A model generated the notes under the pieces. It ran no database searches, had not been told where the DNA came from, and was given only the letters and a program-made list of their open reading frames with translations. A program made the position numbers and the translations under genes. This document shows positions 33,092 through 40,831 of a DNA stretch of 64,000 bases, one piece after another. The first letter of the stretch is position 1, and every line of letters starts with the position of its first letter. Source of the stretch: an uncultured Eubacteriales bacterium. GTDB taxonomy: Bacteria > Bacillota > Clostridia > Oscillospirales > Butyricicoccaceae. The DNA lies in contig CAKRRK010000006.1 of NCBI GenBank assembly GCA_934395135.1, positions 1 to 64,000 on the forward strand. Reading direction: 5' to 3'.

Positions 33092-34681
33092 TTAAGAGAA
33101 CAGGGCGCGCAGGCCATGCACCTGGATTTCCTTTCGGTAATACTCCAGTTCGTCAGCAATGATTTCGTCGATGACCCGCATGCCAAGTACCTCCACCGGG
33201 GCCTTGTCATCGGTAAGAATCCGGCGGCCAAGCGCCGGTGTTTCCATGACATCCGCTACCGTCTGCATCATCTGTGCCAGATTTTCTTCCCTCAAGCCGG
33301 GCAGAGCCTCCGTCAGACGGGCCGGCAGGTCGGTTTCTTTGGCAGCGGCAAACAGCTCTGTATTGGTGCCGCCCCGTACCGGCGCGGTGACGACAGAGGG
33401 AAATACGGAGCCGATGGTATCCGTCAGATAATCGTTAATGGCGCCCTCCCGGTCGGAGCGCATATTCATATTGACCACCATAATGCCGTCCTCGGCAAGA
33501 TGGTTCCGCACTTCTGTAAAAAATTCCACAGAAGACATCTGAAACGGAATGGTGATGTCCTGATAAGCATCCACCATAATCACGTCGTAGCGTCCGGCAC
33601 CGGTAAGAAAGGTGCGGCCGTCCGCCACATGCACGGTCACGCTGTCTGGCAGGTCAAAATAGGTCTTGGCAAGATCGGCGATTTTTTGGTCGATTTCCAC
33701 CCCCTCTACGGTGGCGCCAGGGAAATATTCCCGGCACAGCGTGGCGAAGGTACCGGTGCCAAGACCTAAAATCAGGACACTGCCGTCTTCTTTTTCATGC
33801 AGGCCGGCCATAACCGGCGCAGCCAGAGCATAATCGTAGTACATACCGGTAAGGCTGCCCTGTTTCATTTTAATGGATTGAACACCTGCCAATACATTGG
33901 TGGACAGGATCACGCTGGTGTCCGTTTCCCGGACCTGCAGATAATTATAGATGCTTTCATCCTCATAAACAAGGTTTTTTTCCCAAAAGGCGAAGCTGTA
34001 TTGCACCGTGGAAACGCTGCATGCCACAATGAGCACAATGGAGACCAGACAGCGGCGCAGGCCTGTCCGCACCGAGAGAAAATACAGCGTGGAAAGAAGT
34101 GCCAGGATCCCCGCAAACAGGATAAAGGTAGCGGCGGTGCCGATGGCGGGAATGGTGACAAAGGTGGGAAGAAAGGTACCGATGATGCTGCCGATGGTGT
34201 TCAGCGCGTTCAGGCGGCCCACCGTCCGGCCGCTCTCCGAGAGGCTTTCCATGGTGAAGCGGGTGAGGGACGGGGTAACAGTGGAAAGCATCACAAGGGG
34301 AAACACAAAAATCACAAAACAGCAAAGAAACGAAGCCCAGAGCAGAAAGTTGTGGCTTGTCACCGCGCCCACGGCAATGGACACAAGGGCGATAACATAT
34401 TTTCCCAGAAAGGGGATGGCCGCGATCCAGACCGCGGCAAACAGCAGCCGCCGGTAGAGGCGGGAGGGATCGGGATTTCGGTCCACGATGCGCCCGCCCC
34501 AGATGTTGCCCAGAGCCATAGCGATCATAATGGTTCCGATGATGACGGTCCAGACAATCTGCGAAGAACTGAAATAGGGCGCGAGCAGCCGGGAAGCACC
34601 CAGTTCAATGGCCATAACCGACATGCCGGAAAAAAATTCAGTGGCATAAAGGAAATATTTGTTGTTTAAAAGATGGGGCAT
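33092..34681 (-). CDS. Membrane spermidine-synthase-like protein
   Basis: A 529-residue fused protein. Residues about 10-230 contain seven or eight membrane segments (EFFSGMSVMAIELGASRLLAPYF and an MFS-like block); the C-terminal half is a polyamine-synthase/methyltransferase domain with the nucleotide motif VLILGLGTGTFATLCREYFPGATVEGVEID and DVIMVDAYQD. Such fusions are common but their substrate is not established; canonical gatekeeper residues cannot be verified by eye. The start at 34681 (MPHLLNNKYF) is chosen for AGGAGG upstream. It has its own extended -10 promoter 70 bases upstream and converges on the YeiH remnant. Confidence 0.85.
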   Translation of the reverse strand: MPHLLNNKYFLYATEFFSGMSVMAIELGASRLLAPYFSSSQIVWTVIIGTIMIAMALGNIWGGRIVDRNPDPSRLYRRLLFAAVWIAAIPFLGKYVIALVSIAVGAVTSHNFLLWASFLCCFVIFVFPLVMLSTVTPSLTRFTMESLSESGRTVGRLNALNTIGSIIGTFLPTFVTIPAIGTAATFILFAGILALLSTLYFLSVRTGLRRCLVSIVLIVACSVSTVQYSFAFWEKNLVYEDESIYNYLQVRETDTSVILSTNVLAGVQSIKMKQGSLTGMYYDYALAAPVMAGLHEKEDGSVLILGLGTGTFATLCREYFPGATVEGVEIDQKIADLAKTYFDLPDSVTVHVADGRTFLTGAGRYDVIMVDAYQDITIPFQMSSVEFFTEVRNHLAEDGIMVVNMNMRSDREGAINDYLTDTIGSVFPSVVTAPVRGGTNTELFAAAKETDLPARLTEALPGLREENLAQMMQTVADVMETPALGRRILTDDKAPVEVLGMRVIDEIIADELEYYRKEIQVHGLRALFS

Positions 34682-34748
34682 GGGGAGGTCCTCCTGCAAA
34701 AGGGTTTTGGCGCGGCGGCCAGGAAACATCCCGCCGCCGGCTGGTCTT

Positions 34749-34757
34749 ATTATAGCA
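34749..34757 (-). promoter_or_regulatory. Extended -10 box for the spermidine-synthase-like gene
   Basis: On the minus strand TGCTATAAT (34757-34749) lies about 68 bases before the start codon. No strong -35 is visible. Confidence 0.5.
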
Positions 34758-34887
34758 TAAGAAAACGGAGTTTTTGAAAGAACATGGGATAAAATTTGCA
34801 GGGCGCCGGCATCCGGGAAAACGAACCGGAAAGACCATACGTTTTTGTATGCTTTATTTGTATGAGGCAGAACAACAATTTTTAGAA

Positions 34888-34926
34888 AAACAAACAAAAA
34901 AGCGGAAACTTTTTTGAAAGTTCCGC
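34888..34926 (-). terminator. Leftward terminator-like hairpin
   Basis: On the minus strand GCGGAACTTT pairs with AAAGTTTCCGC (one bulge) and is followed by TTTTTTGTTTGTTTTT. It would end a leftward RNA arising from the structured region to its right; no gene is transcribed toward it, which hints at a small RNA. Confidence 0.5.
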
Positions 34927-34956
34927 ATAAGAATCGACTTTGAAAATCAAAAAAAC

Positions 34957-35061
34957 ATTGCAGGCAGAACAAGCCGGCTTACTTGCTTGTTTTAAAATCA
35001 TACGCTTGAAAAAGGAAATAGGAGAATCCTTTTTCAAATGTACGTTTTTTCTGCCTGCAAT
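34957..35061. other. Structured intergenic element (three-way-junction-like)
   Basis: The outer stem ATTGCAGGCAGA / TCTGCCTGCAAT (34957-34968 with 35050-35061) encloses two hairpins: ACAAGC / GCTTGT (34969-34974 with 34985-34990) and TTGAAAAAGGA / TCCTTTTTCAA (35006-35016 with 35027-35037). No known RNA family is recognised. The pairing works on either strand; the leftward terminator suggests the minus strand, the ribosome site that follows suggests the plus strand. Confidence 0.5.
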
Positions 35062-35078
35062 CACAAACGGAGGTCAAA

Positions 35079-35123
35079 ATGACAATGAAGAGACATTGCA
35101 TTTTGTGGTTGTCTGCGATATAA
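35079..35123 (+). CDS. Possible 14-residue leader peptide
   Basis: ACGGAGGTCAAAATG gives a good ribosome site, followed by MTMKRHCILWLSAI and TAA. The stop codon lies inside the perfect palindrome 35108-35139. A leader-peptide role for the downstream AraC gene is inference. Confidence 0.3.
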   Translation: MTMKRHCILWLSAI

Positions 35124-35124
35124 T
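35096..35124 (+). promoter_or_regulatory. Possible promoter of the AraC-type gene
   Basis: TTGCAT (35096-35101) and TATAAT (35119-35124) are 17 bases apart; the -10 box is in the left half of the palindrome. The GTG/TTG start region of the AraC gene is about 75 bases downstream. Confidence 0.45.
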
Positions 35125-35139
35125 TATATCGCAGACAAC
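35108..35139. repeat. 32-bp perfect palindrome without loop
   Basis: Each arm reads GTTGTCTGCGATATAA, and the two are joined directly. Perfect dyad symmetry over 32 bases is exceptional for a random sequence. The centre holds TATAAT on both strands. It may be an operator covering a promoter or a cruciform/hairpin signal. Confidence 0.9.
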
Positions 35140-35205
35140 AGAAATATACTATAACAATAACACATGAGAATATAAAAATATCGCATAGTTTTCGGGGGTG
35201 ATGCG

Positions 35206-36156
35206 TTGAAACCGGAACAAACGGCTGGAAATGAATATGTACGGGTGAAGGAAATCATTCGGGATAAGGATTTTATGGAGCTTTCCGCCCACGGAACCGA
35301 AGAATTTCCAATACAATTTTGTACTGGAATTTACAATGACTTTGAACAGGGGCACATTGACTGGCACTGGCACAAAGAGTTTGAAATTGCGGTGGTCACC
35401 CAGGGCGGCGCCCGGTATTATGTGGAGGATGTCTGCCACAGTCTTCGGGCGGGGGATGGGATCATCATCAATTCCAACAGTCTGCATATGTCGGAGTCAT
35501 TTGCCAAAACCCTGGAAACCTCGATGCTGACCATTGTGATGGACGCGGAATTTATTGCGCCGGTCAAAAGCGTGATCTATCAAAAGTGCATACAGAAGAT
35601 TATGGGCGATCCATGGCTCAAATGTGTTCCTCTGAAGCAGGACGTTCCATGGCAGCGGGATATCATACAAATCGTTCTGCGCACTTATGACGAATACCGG
35701 GAGGGGGCAGAAGGGGCAGAACTGCGCATCCACTGTCTGATGTGCGAAATATGGCAGCACCTTCTGCGGCATACGGAGGAATTGGAGCGAAGCAATTTTA
35801 CCCGAGCGGCCCGCACCACCCAGATCCGGCTGCGGCAGATGCTTACCTACATCCAGAAACACTATAGTGAGAAAATCGCCCTGGAACAAATTGCCGCTGC
35901 CGCCAACATCAGCAAAAGCGAGTGCCTGAACTGCTTTCAAAAGGGACTGGGGATTTCTCCCGTCAACTATGCAGTGAATTATCGGCTGGAGCAGGCCATC
36001 CATCTGCTCATTACCACCGATAAGCCAATTCTGGAGATTGCAAATCTCTGCGGCTTTGAAAGCGCCAGTTACTTTGGAAAGGCCTTTCGGGGAAAAACCG
36101 GGCTGTCGCCCAAAGAATATCGCCGGCAGTTCTGCGCCGGGGATTACAGCGCATAA
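35206..36156 (+). CDS. AraC-family transcriptional regulator
   Basis: A 316-residue regulator: an N-terminal cupin sensor domain (HWHKEFEIAVVTQGGARYYVEDVCHSLRAGDGIIINSNSLH, about residues 46-88) and a C-terminal double helix-turn-helix (IALEQIAAAANISKSECLNCFQKGLGISPVNYAVNYRLEQAIHLL and ILEIANLCGFESASYFGKAFRGKTGLSPKEYR). It probably senses a small ligand such as a sugar. The start is TTG 35206, five bases after GGGGGTG; no nearby in-frame ATG competes. The nearest targets would be its own palindromic upstream region. Confidence 0.9.
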   Translation: MKPEQTAGNEYVRVKEIIRDKDFMELSAHGTEEFPIQFCTGIYNDFEQGHIDWHWHKEFEIAVVTQGGARYYVEDVCHSLRAGDGIIINSNSLHMSESFAKTLETSMLTIVMDAEFIAPVKSVIYQKCIQKIMGDPWLKCVPLKQDVPWQRDIIQIVLRTYDEYREGAEGAELRIHCLMCEIWQHLLRHTEELERSNFTRAARTTQIRLRQMLTYIQKHYSEKIALEQIAAAANISKSECLNCFQKGLGISPVNYAVNYRLEQAIHLLITTDKPILEIANLCGFESASYFGKAFRGKTGLSPKEYRRQFCAGDYSA

Positions 36157-36162
36157 GGAATT

Positions 36163-36840
36163 TTATTCCAAAGGTTCTGCCGGAGTATGGAGAAGAAATT
36201 CATTTTTGTGGTATTCCAGCAGCCCTTCCCGCTGCATCTGGCTGAGGACGGCGCACATGGCGCTGCGCTCTACCGCCAGATAATCCGCCAGCCCCTGCCG
36301 GTCAAAGGGAATGACAAAGCGGTGACTTTGCTGGCGGCGGGCCTGTCCGGACAGGTAAGACAGGAGTTTGTCCCGGGTAGAGCGACAGGTGAGATGCTCC
36401 ATTTTTTCGCTCAGGACGGAAGCGCGCTCTGCAACGGTATCCAGAAGATTGCGAACCAGCCGCAGATGGAACGGACAGGCGGCTGTACAGACGGTGAGCA
36501 GCCGCTGTACGGCAAGAAACATAATGTTGCAGTCCGAAGCAGCCCGTACCCGAAAGGGCAGGGGCTTTTTGGTGCAGGCATACACCTCGCCGAACACCAT
36601 ACCGGTTTCCGCGGTGACTACAATGCTGCGATTGCCCCAGAAATCCTCCTTTTCCAGGGAAATATGGCCGGAAAGCACCAGGCCCAGCTGGTCCGTGCCG
36701 GCGCCCGCCGGAAAGACGGTGGAATTTTTGGGAAAAGCCTTTACCATGGGGGAAAGGCAGGAAAGCATAGAAGCAAGCTCGGCGTCCTCTATCCGGGAGA
36801 ACAGGGAGGATTGCTTTAAGATAGAAAAATATGGTTCCAT
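36163..36840 (-). CDS. Crp/Fnr-family transcriptional regulator
   Basis: A 225-residue regulator with an N-terminal cyclic-nucleotide-type sensor (PAGAGTDQLGLVLSGHISLEKEDFWGNRSIV, then VFGEVYACTKKPLPFRVRAAS) and a C-terminal winged helix (FVIPFDRQGLADYLAVERSAMCAVLSQMQREGLLEYHKNEF). No FNR-type Cys cluster is seen at the N-terminus, so sensing may use haem or another ligand, as in HcpR. Start 36840 has GGAGGAAC upstream. It is divergent from the ferredoxin gene, with a symmetric site between them. Confidence 0.9.
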   Translation of the reverse strand: MEPYFSILKQSSLFSRIEDAELASMLSCLSPMVKAFPKNSTVFPAGAGTDQLGLVLSGHISLEKEDFWGNRSIVVTAETGMVFGEVYACTKKPLPFRVRAASDCNIMFLAVQRLLTVCTAACPFHLRLVRNLLDTVAERASVLSEKMEHLTCRSTRDKLLSYLSGQARRQQSHRFVIPFDRQGLADYLAVERSAMCAVLSQMQREGLLEYHKNEFLLHTPAEPLE

Positions 36841-36853
36841 AGTTCCTCCGATT

Positions 36854-36869
36854 TGTTGGAAATACAACA
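36854..36869. promoter_or_regulatory. Crp/Fnr-type operator TGTTG-N6-CAACA
   Basis: Perfect half-sites in the 5-6-5 layout of Crp/Fnr operators lie 13 bases from the regulator start codon. The centre is about 42 bases before the predicted start driven by TATACT (36892-36897), which is the class II activator position for the ferredoxin gene. Confidence 0.6.
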
Positions 36870-36891
36870 GACGTTGCTGTCCGTAGTATAC

Positions 36892-36897
36892 TATACT
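36892..36897 (+). promoter_or_regulatory. -10 box for the ferredoxin gene
   Basis: TATACT lies about 50 bases before ATG 36946 in a run of repeated TATACTA. A good -35 box is absent, as expected for an activator-dependent promoter. Confidence 0.45.
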
Positions 36898-36945
36898 ATA
36901 GCCAGAAACACAAATCCTATAAATGGTTTACAGGAGGAGACAGAA

Positions 36946-37641
36946 ATGCTTCGAAAAATAATCCAGATAGACGAGGATGCATGCAATGGCTGCGGGCTGT
37001 GCGCCAATGCATGCCATGAAGGCGCGATTCAGATAGTGGAAGGCAAAGCAAAGCTGATGCGGGAAGATTACTGCGACGGTCTGGGGGACTGCCTGCCGGC
37101 ATGTCCGGTGCATGCCATTTCCTTTGTGACGCGGGAGGCGGCGGCTTATGACGCGGAGGCTGTGGCAAACAACAAAGGGAAAAGCAAGTTGCCCTGCGGC
37201 TGTCCCGGCAGCGCGGCAAAACAGATGGAGAAGAAGAACGGCGACTTGGCAAAAACGCCGGTGCCGTCTCAGTTGGGACAGTGGCCGGTGCAGCTTCAGC
37301 TGGTGCCGGAGCAAGCCCCTTATTTTGAAGATGCGGAGATTTTAGTGGCGGCGGACTGCACGGCTTATGCTTACGGTGCCTTTCATTCGGAGTTTATCCG
37401 AAATCATATTACCCTCATTGGCTGTCCGAAGCTGGACCAGGCGGCGTATGCGGAAAAACTGACTCGCATTTTCGCAGGCGCTGCTGTGCGGTCCGTGACG
37501 GTGGCGCGGATGGAGGTGCCTTGCTGCGGCGGCATCGAACATGCGGTGCGGCAGGCGATCCGAAACAGCGGCAAGGCGATTCCCTTGCGGGTAGTCACCA
37601 TTGGCACCGGCGGCGATATTCTGAAGGAACAGAGGGAATAG
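36946..37641 (+). CDS. 4Fe-4S ferredoxin-type protein
   Basis: A 231-residue iron-sulfur protein. Two ferredoxin clusters are at the N-terminus: CNGCGLCANACHEGA (about residues 14-28) and CDGLGDCLPACPVHA (about 43-57). A Cys-rich CGCPGS motif follows near residue 84 and a CCGG motif in the C-terminal half, suggesting further metal binding. The family often accompanies Crp/Fnr or HcpR regulators and may carry electrons in nitrosative or redox stress. Start 36946 follows CAGGAGGAGA. A strong terminator lies about 85 bases downstream. Confidence 0.88.
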   Translation: MLRKIIQIDEDACNGCGLCANACHEGAIQIVEGKAKLMREDYCDGLGDCLPACPVHAISFVTREAAAYDAEAVANNKGKSKLPCGCPGSAAKQMEKKNGDLAKTPVPSQLGQWPVQLQLVPEQAPYFEDAEILVAADCTAYAYGAFHSEFIRNHITLIGCPKLDQAAYAEKLTRIFAGAAVRSVTVARMEVPCCGGIEHAVRQAIRNSGKAIPLRVVTIGTGGDILKEQRE

Positions 37642-37724
37642 GCGGCTGCTTGGCGACGGGATCCCGCGGTGGATTCCGCCGGGCAAAAGCACTGGAAGAC
37701 GGCCCGATGGGATACTTGGGCGGC

Positions 37725-37769
37725 CAAACAATAAACGGCTCCGAAAAAACGGAGCCGTTTATTGTTTGG
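37725..37769. terminator. Bidirectional terminator
   Basis: CAAACAATAAACGGCTCCG pairs with CGGAGCCGTTTATTGTTTG around an A6 loop (19-base stem). It ends the ferredoxin and MMPL transcripts, which converge. Confidence 0.9.
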
Positions 37770-37812
37770 GAGAAAAAACAGGGCCGCAGCCCGCCGGCGG
37801 AAGAAAATTCCA

Positions 37813-39942
37813 TTAGGATTTGCCGGACAAAGCTTCTTCCGGCGTCGGAGCCGGCGCGGCGGTTTTTTGTTTTTGGGGGTTGCCGCGCCAATGCAGGCTG
37901 GTGCGGGCAAACAGCGGCTCGCATACGCACAGCAGCGGAGGCATAATGCAGATGGAAACCGCGGCGGAAATCAGGGCGCCTCTTGCCAGCATGCCGCAGA
38001 TGTTGCTGATGAGTTCGATTTTGGAAACCATGGTGACGCCCAGCGTGGCGCAAAACATCACAATGGAGCTTGTGACAATGGAAGGCGCGGCGGCGGTCGC
38101 CGCAATTTGAATGGCCTCCAACCGGTGTTTGCCGCCGCGCAGTTCTTCCTGGAACCGGGTGGTCATGAGGATAGCATAGTCCACCGTTGCGCCCAGCTGC
38201 ACGCAGCTGATGACAGTAGGCGATATAAAGGGAATGGCGGTGCCGGTGAAATAGGGGACGCCCTGGTTTATGAAGATGGCAAGCTCAATGGCAAGCACCA
38301 GGACCACCGGCACGGTAAAGGAGCGGAACACAATCGCAACAATGATAAGAATGGCGGCGATGGAGATGTAGTTTGTAAGTTTAAAATCTACGTTGGACGT
38401 GGTAACAAGATCGTCTGTCATGGCGGCTTCGCCAGTGATATAGGCGCCGGGATCGTAGGATTTTACGATGCGGTCCAGGGCAGCCAGCTGCTGGGAAACT
38501 TCCTCCGAAGCGTTTTCGTAGCTGGAGTTTATCATCATCAGCTGCATGCCCTCCTGCCGTACCAGGCCGGAAAGGTCTTCAGGGATAAAGAAATCCGGAA
38601 TGCCGGAATGGAGCAGCTTGTGGTAGGATATAACGGTTTCTACCCCGGGAAGAGCCTCAATTTGTTCCTCCATAGCATACATCTGGGTGCTCGTCAGACT
38701 GTCATCCAAAATCACAAAGTGAGAGGACGCCATGTTATATTCCTGTTTCAGCTTATTGTTTGCCGTAATGGAGTCCATATCCTGCGGCAGCGCCTGGTCC
38801 AGCTTATAATAAATGTCGGCATGGCTTTGGGCATAGAGTGCCGGGAGAAACAACAGCACAAACAGCACAAGGAATCCTTTGCGGTGGCGGATGACAAAGT
38901 GGTTCAGCCGTTCAAAACTGGGGATAAAACTGCGGTGCCGGCATGCTTCAATCGGCTTGTCGAACACCAGCAGCAGGGCGGGCAGCACAAGAATTACCGT
39001 GAGTACACCCAAGGCGACGCCTTTGGCCATCACAATGCCAATGTCCCGGCCCAGGAGCAGCTGCATAAAGCATAGGGCAAGGAAGCCTGCGATGGTGGTG
39101 GCGGAGCTGCCGCTGACCGAGGTAAACGCCGCCTGGATGGCCGCCGCCATCGCGTCCCGCTTGTCGGGATAGTTCCCCTGCTCCTCCTGGTAGCGGTGGT
39201 AGAGAAAAATAGAATAGTCCATCGTCACGCCGAGCTGCAGCACCGCGGCGATGGCTTGGGTGATGTAAGAGATTTCTCCCAGAAAAATGTTGGTGCCGAA
39301 GTTATACAAAATCGCGATGCCAATGCTGCCGAGAAAAGCCACCGGCAGCAGCCAGGATTCCAACGTGAAGGCCATTGCCACAAGGGAAAGTCCGGCGGCA
39401 AGAAGAATATAAACGGGAAGCTCGGCTTCCACCAGGTCCTTGATGTCTTTTGTCATCACGGAAATGCCGGCGAGAAAGCACTGTTTGTTGCAGGCCGCCC
39501 GCACTTGGTCGATGGCAGCCATGGTTTCATCCGATCCGCCGGATTTTTCGTATTGGATGATCATCATAGTAGAGTCGCCGGAATAAAACATATCCCGCAG
39601 ATTTTCCGGGATCATGTCCGTTGGGATCTGAATGCCTACGAGATTGGAAATCCATATGGCGTTGCTCACACCGGGGATATCCTGCACAGTTCGCAGCAGG
39701 TCGTTGGAATAGGCCGGGGGCATATCCTCCACAATGAGCATGCTTACCGCAGCGTCATGAAAGGGTTCCTCCAGCAGAGTTTCCCCTTTGGAGGATTCCA
39801 AATCCGGCGGGAGATAGGACAAAATATCATAGTTGATGCGGGTCGCCGCCATGCCGGCGGCGGAAGGAATGAGAAGCAGCAGCGCCAAAAGAAGAATGAA
39901 GCGGGGCTTGCGGGTGATAAAATGGGAAATTTTTTCAATCAT
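37813..39942 (-). CDS. MMPL/RND-family transporter
   Basis: A 709-residue transporter with two repeats of one N-terminal membrane helix, a large extracytoplasmic loop and five clustered helices. Helix groups are at about residues 10-30, 175-320, 345-365 and 525-680. The MMPL motif GVTMDYSIFLYHRYQEE occurs in the first half and GATVDYAILMTTRFQEE in the second, each supplying the proton-relay Asp. Substrates may be lipids or drugs. It lies 68 bases after tetR on the same strand, preceded by AGAAGGTG, so both are probably one operon. Confidence 0.9.
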   Translation of the reverse strand: MIEKISHFITRKPRFILLLALLLLIPSAAGMAATRINYDILSYLPPDLESSKGETLLEEPFHDAAVSMLIVEDMPPAYSNDLLRTVQDIPGVSNAIWISNLVGIQIPTDMIPENLRDMFYSGDSTMMIIQYEKSGGSDETMAAIDQVRAACNKQCFLAGISVMTKDIKDLVEAELPVYILLAAGLSLVAMAFTLESWLLPVAFLGSIGIAILYNFGTNIFLGEISYITQAIAAVLQLGVTMDYSIFLYHRYQEEQGNYPDKRDAMAAAIQAAFTSVSGSSATTIAGFLALCFMQLLLGRDIGIVMAKGVALGVLTVILVLPALLLVFDKPIEACRHRSFIPSFERLNHFVIRHRKGFLVLFVLLFLPALYAQSHADIYYKLDQALPQDMDSITANNKLKQEYNMASSHFVILDDSLTSTQMYAMEEQIEALPGVETVISYHKLLHSGIPDFFIPEDLSGLVRQEGMQLMMINSSYENASEEVSQQLAALDRIVKSYDPGAYITGEAAMTDDLVTTSNVDFKLTNYISIAAILIIVAIVFRSFTVPVVLVLAIELAIFINQGVPYFTGTAIPFISPTVISCVQLGATVDYAILMTTRFQEELRGGKHRLEAIQIAATAAAPSIVTSSIVMFCATLGVTMVSKIELISNICGMLARGALISAAVSICIMPPLLCVCEPLFARTSLHWRGNPQKQKTAAPAPTPEEALSGKS

Positions 39943-40010
39943 TTGATGACACCTTCTAAATTTTATTCCAAAGGGGAAAAGAACGGAATGGCAGGGAAGC
40001 AGAACGAACG

Positions 40011-40595
40011 TCAGTCCACCCCCAGCAGGCGCTTGGCAGCGCCGCCCACCAAATGATCCGTCATACGTAAAATTTCTTGTTTGTCCAGGGACATATCGGT
40101 GTCAAACCACTCCTTGATGAGACCAATCAGGCCATAGGTGACAAAACTCAGAAGATAGTCCAGCGTTTCATCCGACTGGATGGAAAACTGCTTTTGAATG
40201 ATGCTGACGCCGTTTTTATAAATCAGCCTATGCACTTGGTCTACAAAGCTGCTGGCAGTGCCGCCGGCAAACAGGGCATAGCACACATCTTTGTTTTCCA
40301 CGATATAATTGAGGATTGGCTCGAAGACGGGCCGCAGGGTTTCGCGGCTTGCCTCCGCACTGTGCTCGTCAATCATCGCCTGCACGTTGTCCAAGGTATC
40401 CTGCTGCAGCTTTTGCAGCAGGTCATAAGTATCGGCATAATGCAGATAAAAGGTGCCCCGGTTCAAATCCATCCGGTCCGTAATATCCCGCACGGAAATC
40501 TCCTGAAAGGGCTTTTCCAGCATCAATTCCGCAAGGCCCTGCTTCAGCAGGCGCTTGGAACGCCGGGAACGCCGGTCTTCGGTTTTTACAGCCAT
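40011..40595 (-). CDS. TetR-family repressor
   Basis: A 194-residue repressor with an N-terminal helix-turn-helix (ISVRDITDRMDLNRGTFYLHYADTYDLL, about residues 33-60) and a ligand-binding C-terminal half. ATG 40595 follows GGAGGC. It heads the tetR-MMPL operon and is divergent from the secreted coiled-coil gene. Inverted repeats in the intergenic region are likely operators, so it probably controls both directions in response to a substrate of the transporter. Confidence 0.93.
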   Translation of the reverse strand: MAVKTEDRRSRRSKRLLKQGLAELMLEKPFQEISVRDITDRMDLNRGTFYLHYADTYDLLQKLQQDTLDNVQAMIDEHSAEASRETLRPVFEPILNYIVENKDVCYALFAGGTASSFVDQVHRLIYKNGVSIIQKQFSIQSDETLDYLLSFVTYGLIGLIKEWFDTDMSLDKQEILRMTDHLVGGAAKRLLGVD

Positions 40596-40627
40596 AAGCT
40601 ACGCCTCCAATTGCTCAACAATTCTGC

Positions 40628-40724
40628 ATGATTTGTTTACTAATCATCAAAAACTGCTGATTTGTTCATTATGTACAAAAATAGAAATATTTAGATTGAT
40701 TTTTGTGTACATATGCATTATAAT
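40628..40724. promoter_or_regulatory. Divergent operator/promoter region with inverted repeats
   Basis: A strong plus-strand promoter TTGATT-N17-TATAAT (40696-40701, 40719-40724) is present. Dyads include ATGATT-N8-AATCAT (40628-40647), TTTGTTCA/TGTACAAA (40661-40679, one mismatch) and ATGTACAAAAAT against ATTTTTGTGTACAT (40671-40682, 40699-40712), the last overlapping the -35 box. They are the natural candidates for TetR binding. Confidence 0.6.
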
Positions 40725-40831
40725 CAACGGTGTTAAATAAGTCAACAAAAATCTATAAATAGACTTTTTTCTATTTTCTGTTCTCATGGTATGCTGTGCG
40801 GGCAGAAAGATGACTGGAAAGGGGTAGTTTT

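Noticed and set aside
32471..33769. 432-codon plus-strand frame
   Set aside because: Only the first 110 codons are homologous to YeiH; the rest is frame-shifted remnant and antisense to the next gene.
34940..35167. 75-codon frame through the structured region
   Set aside because: It crosses all stems of the element and has no ribosome site; the structure is the better explanation.
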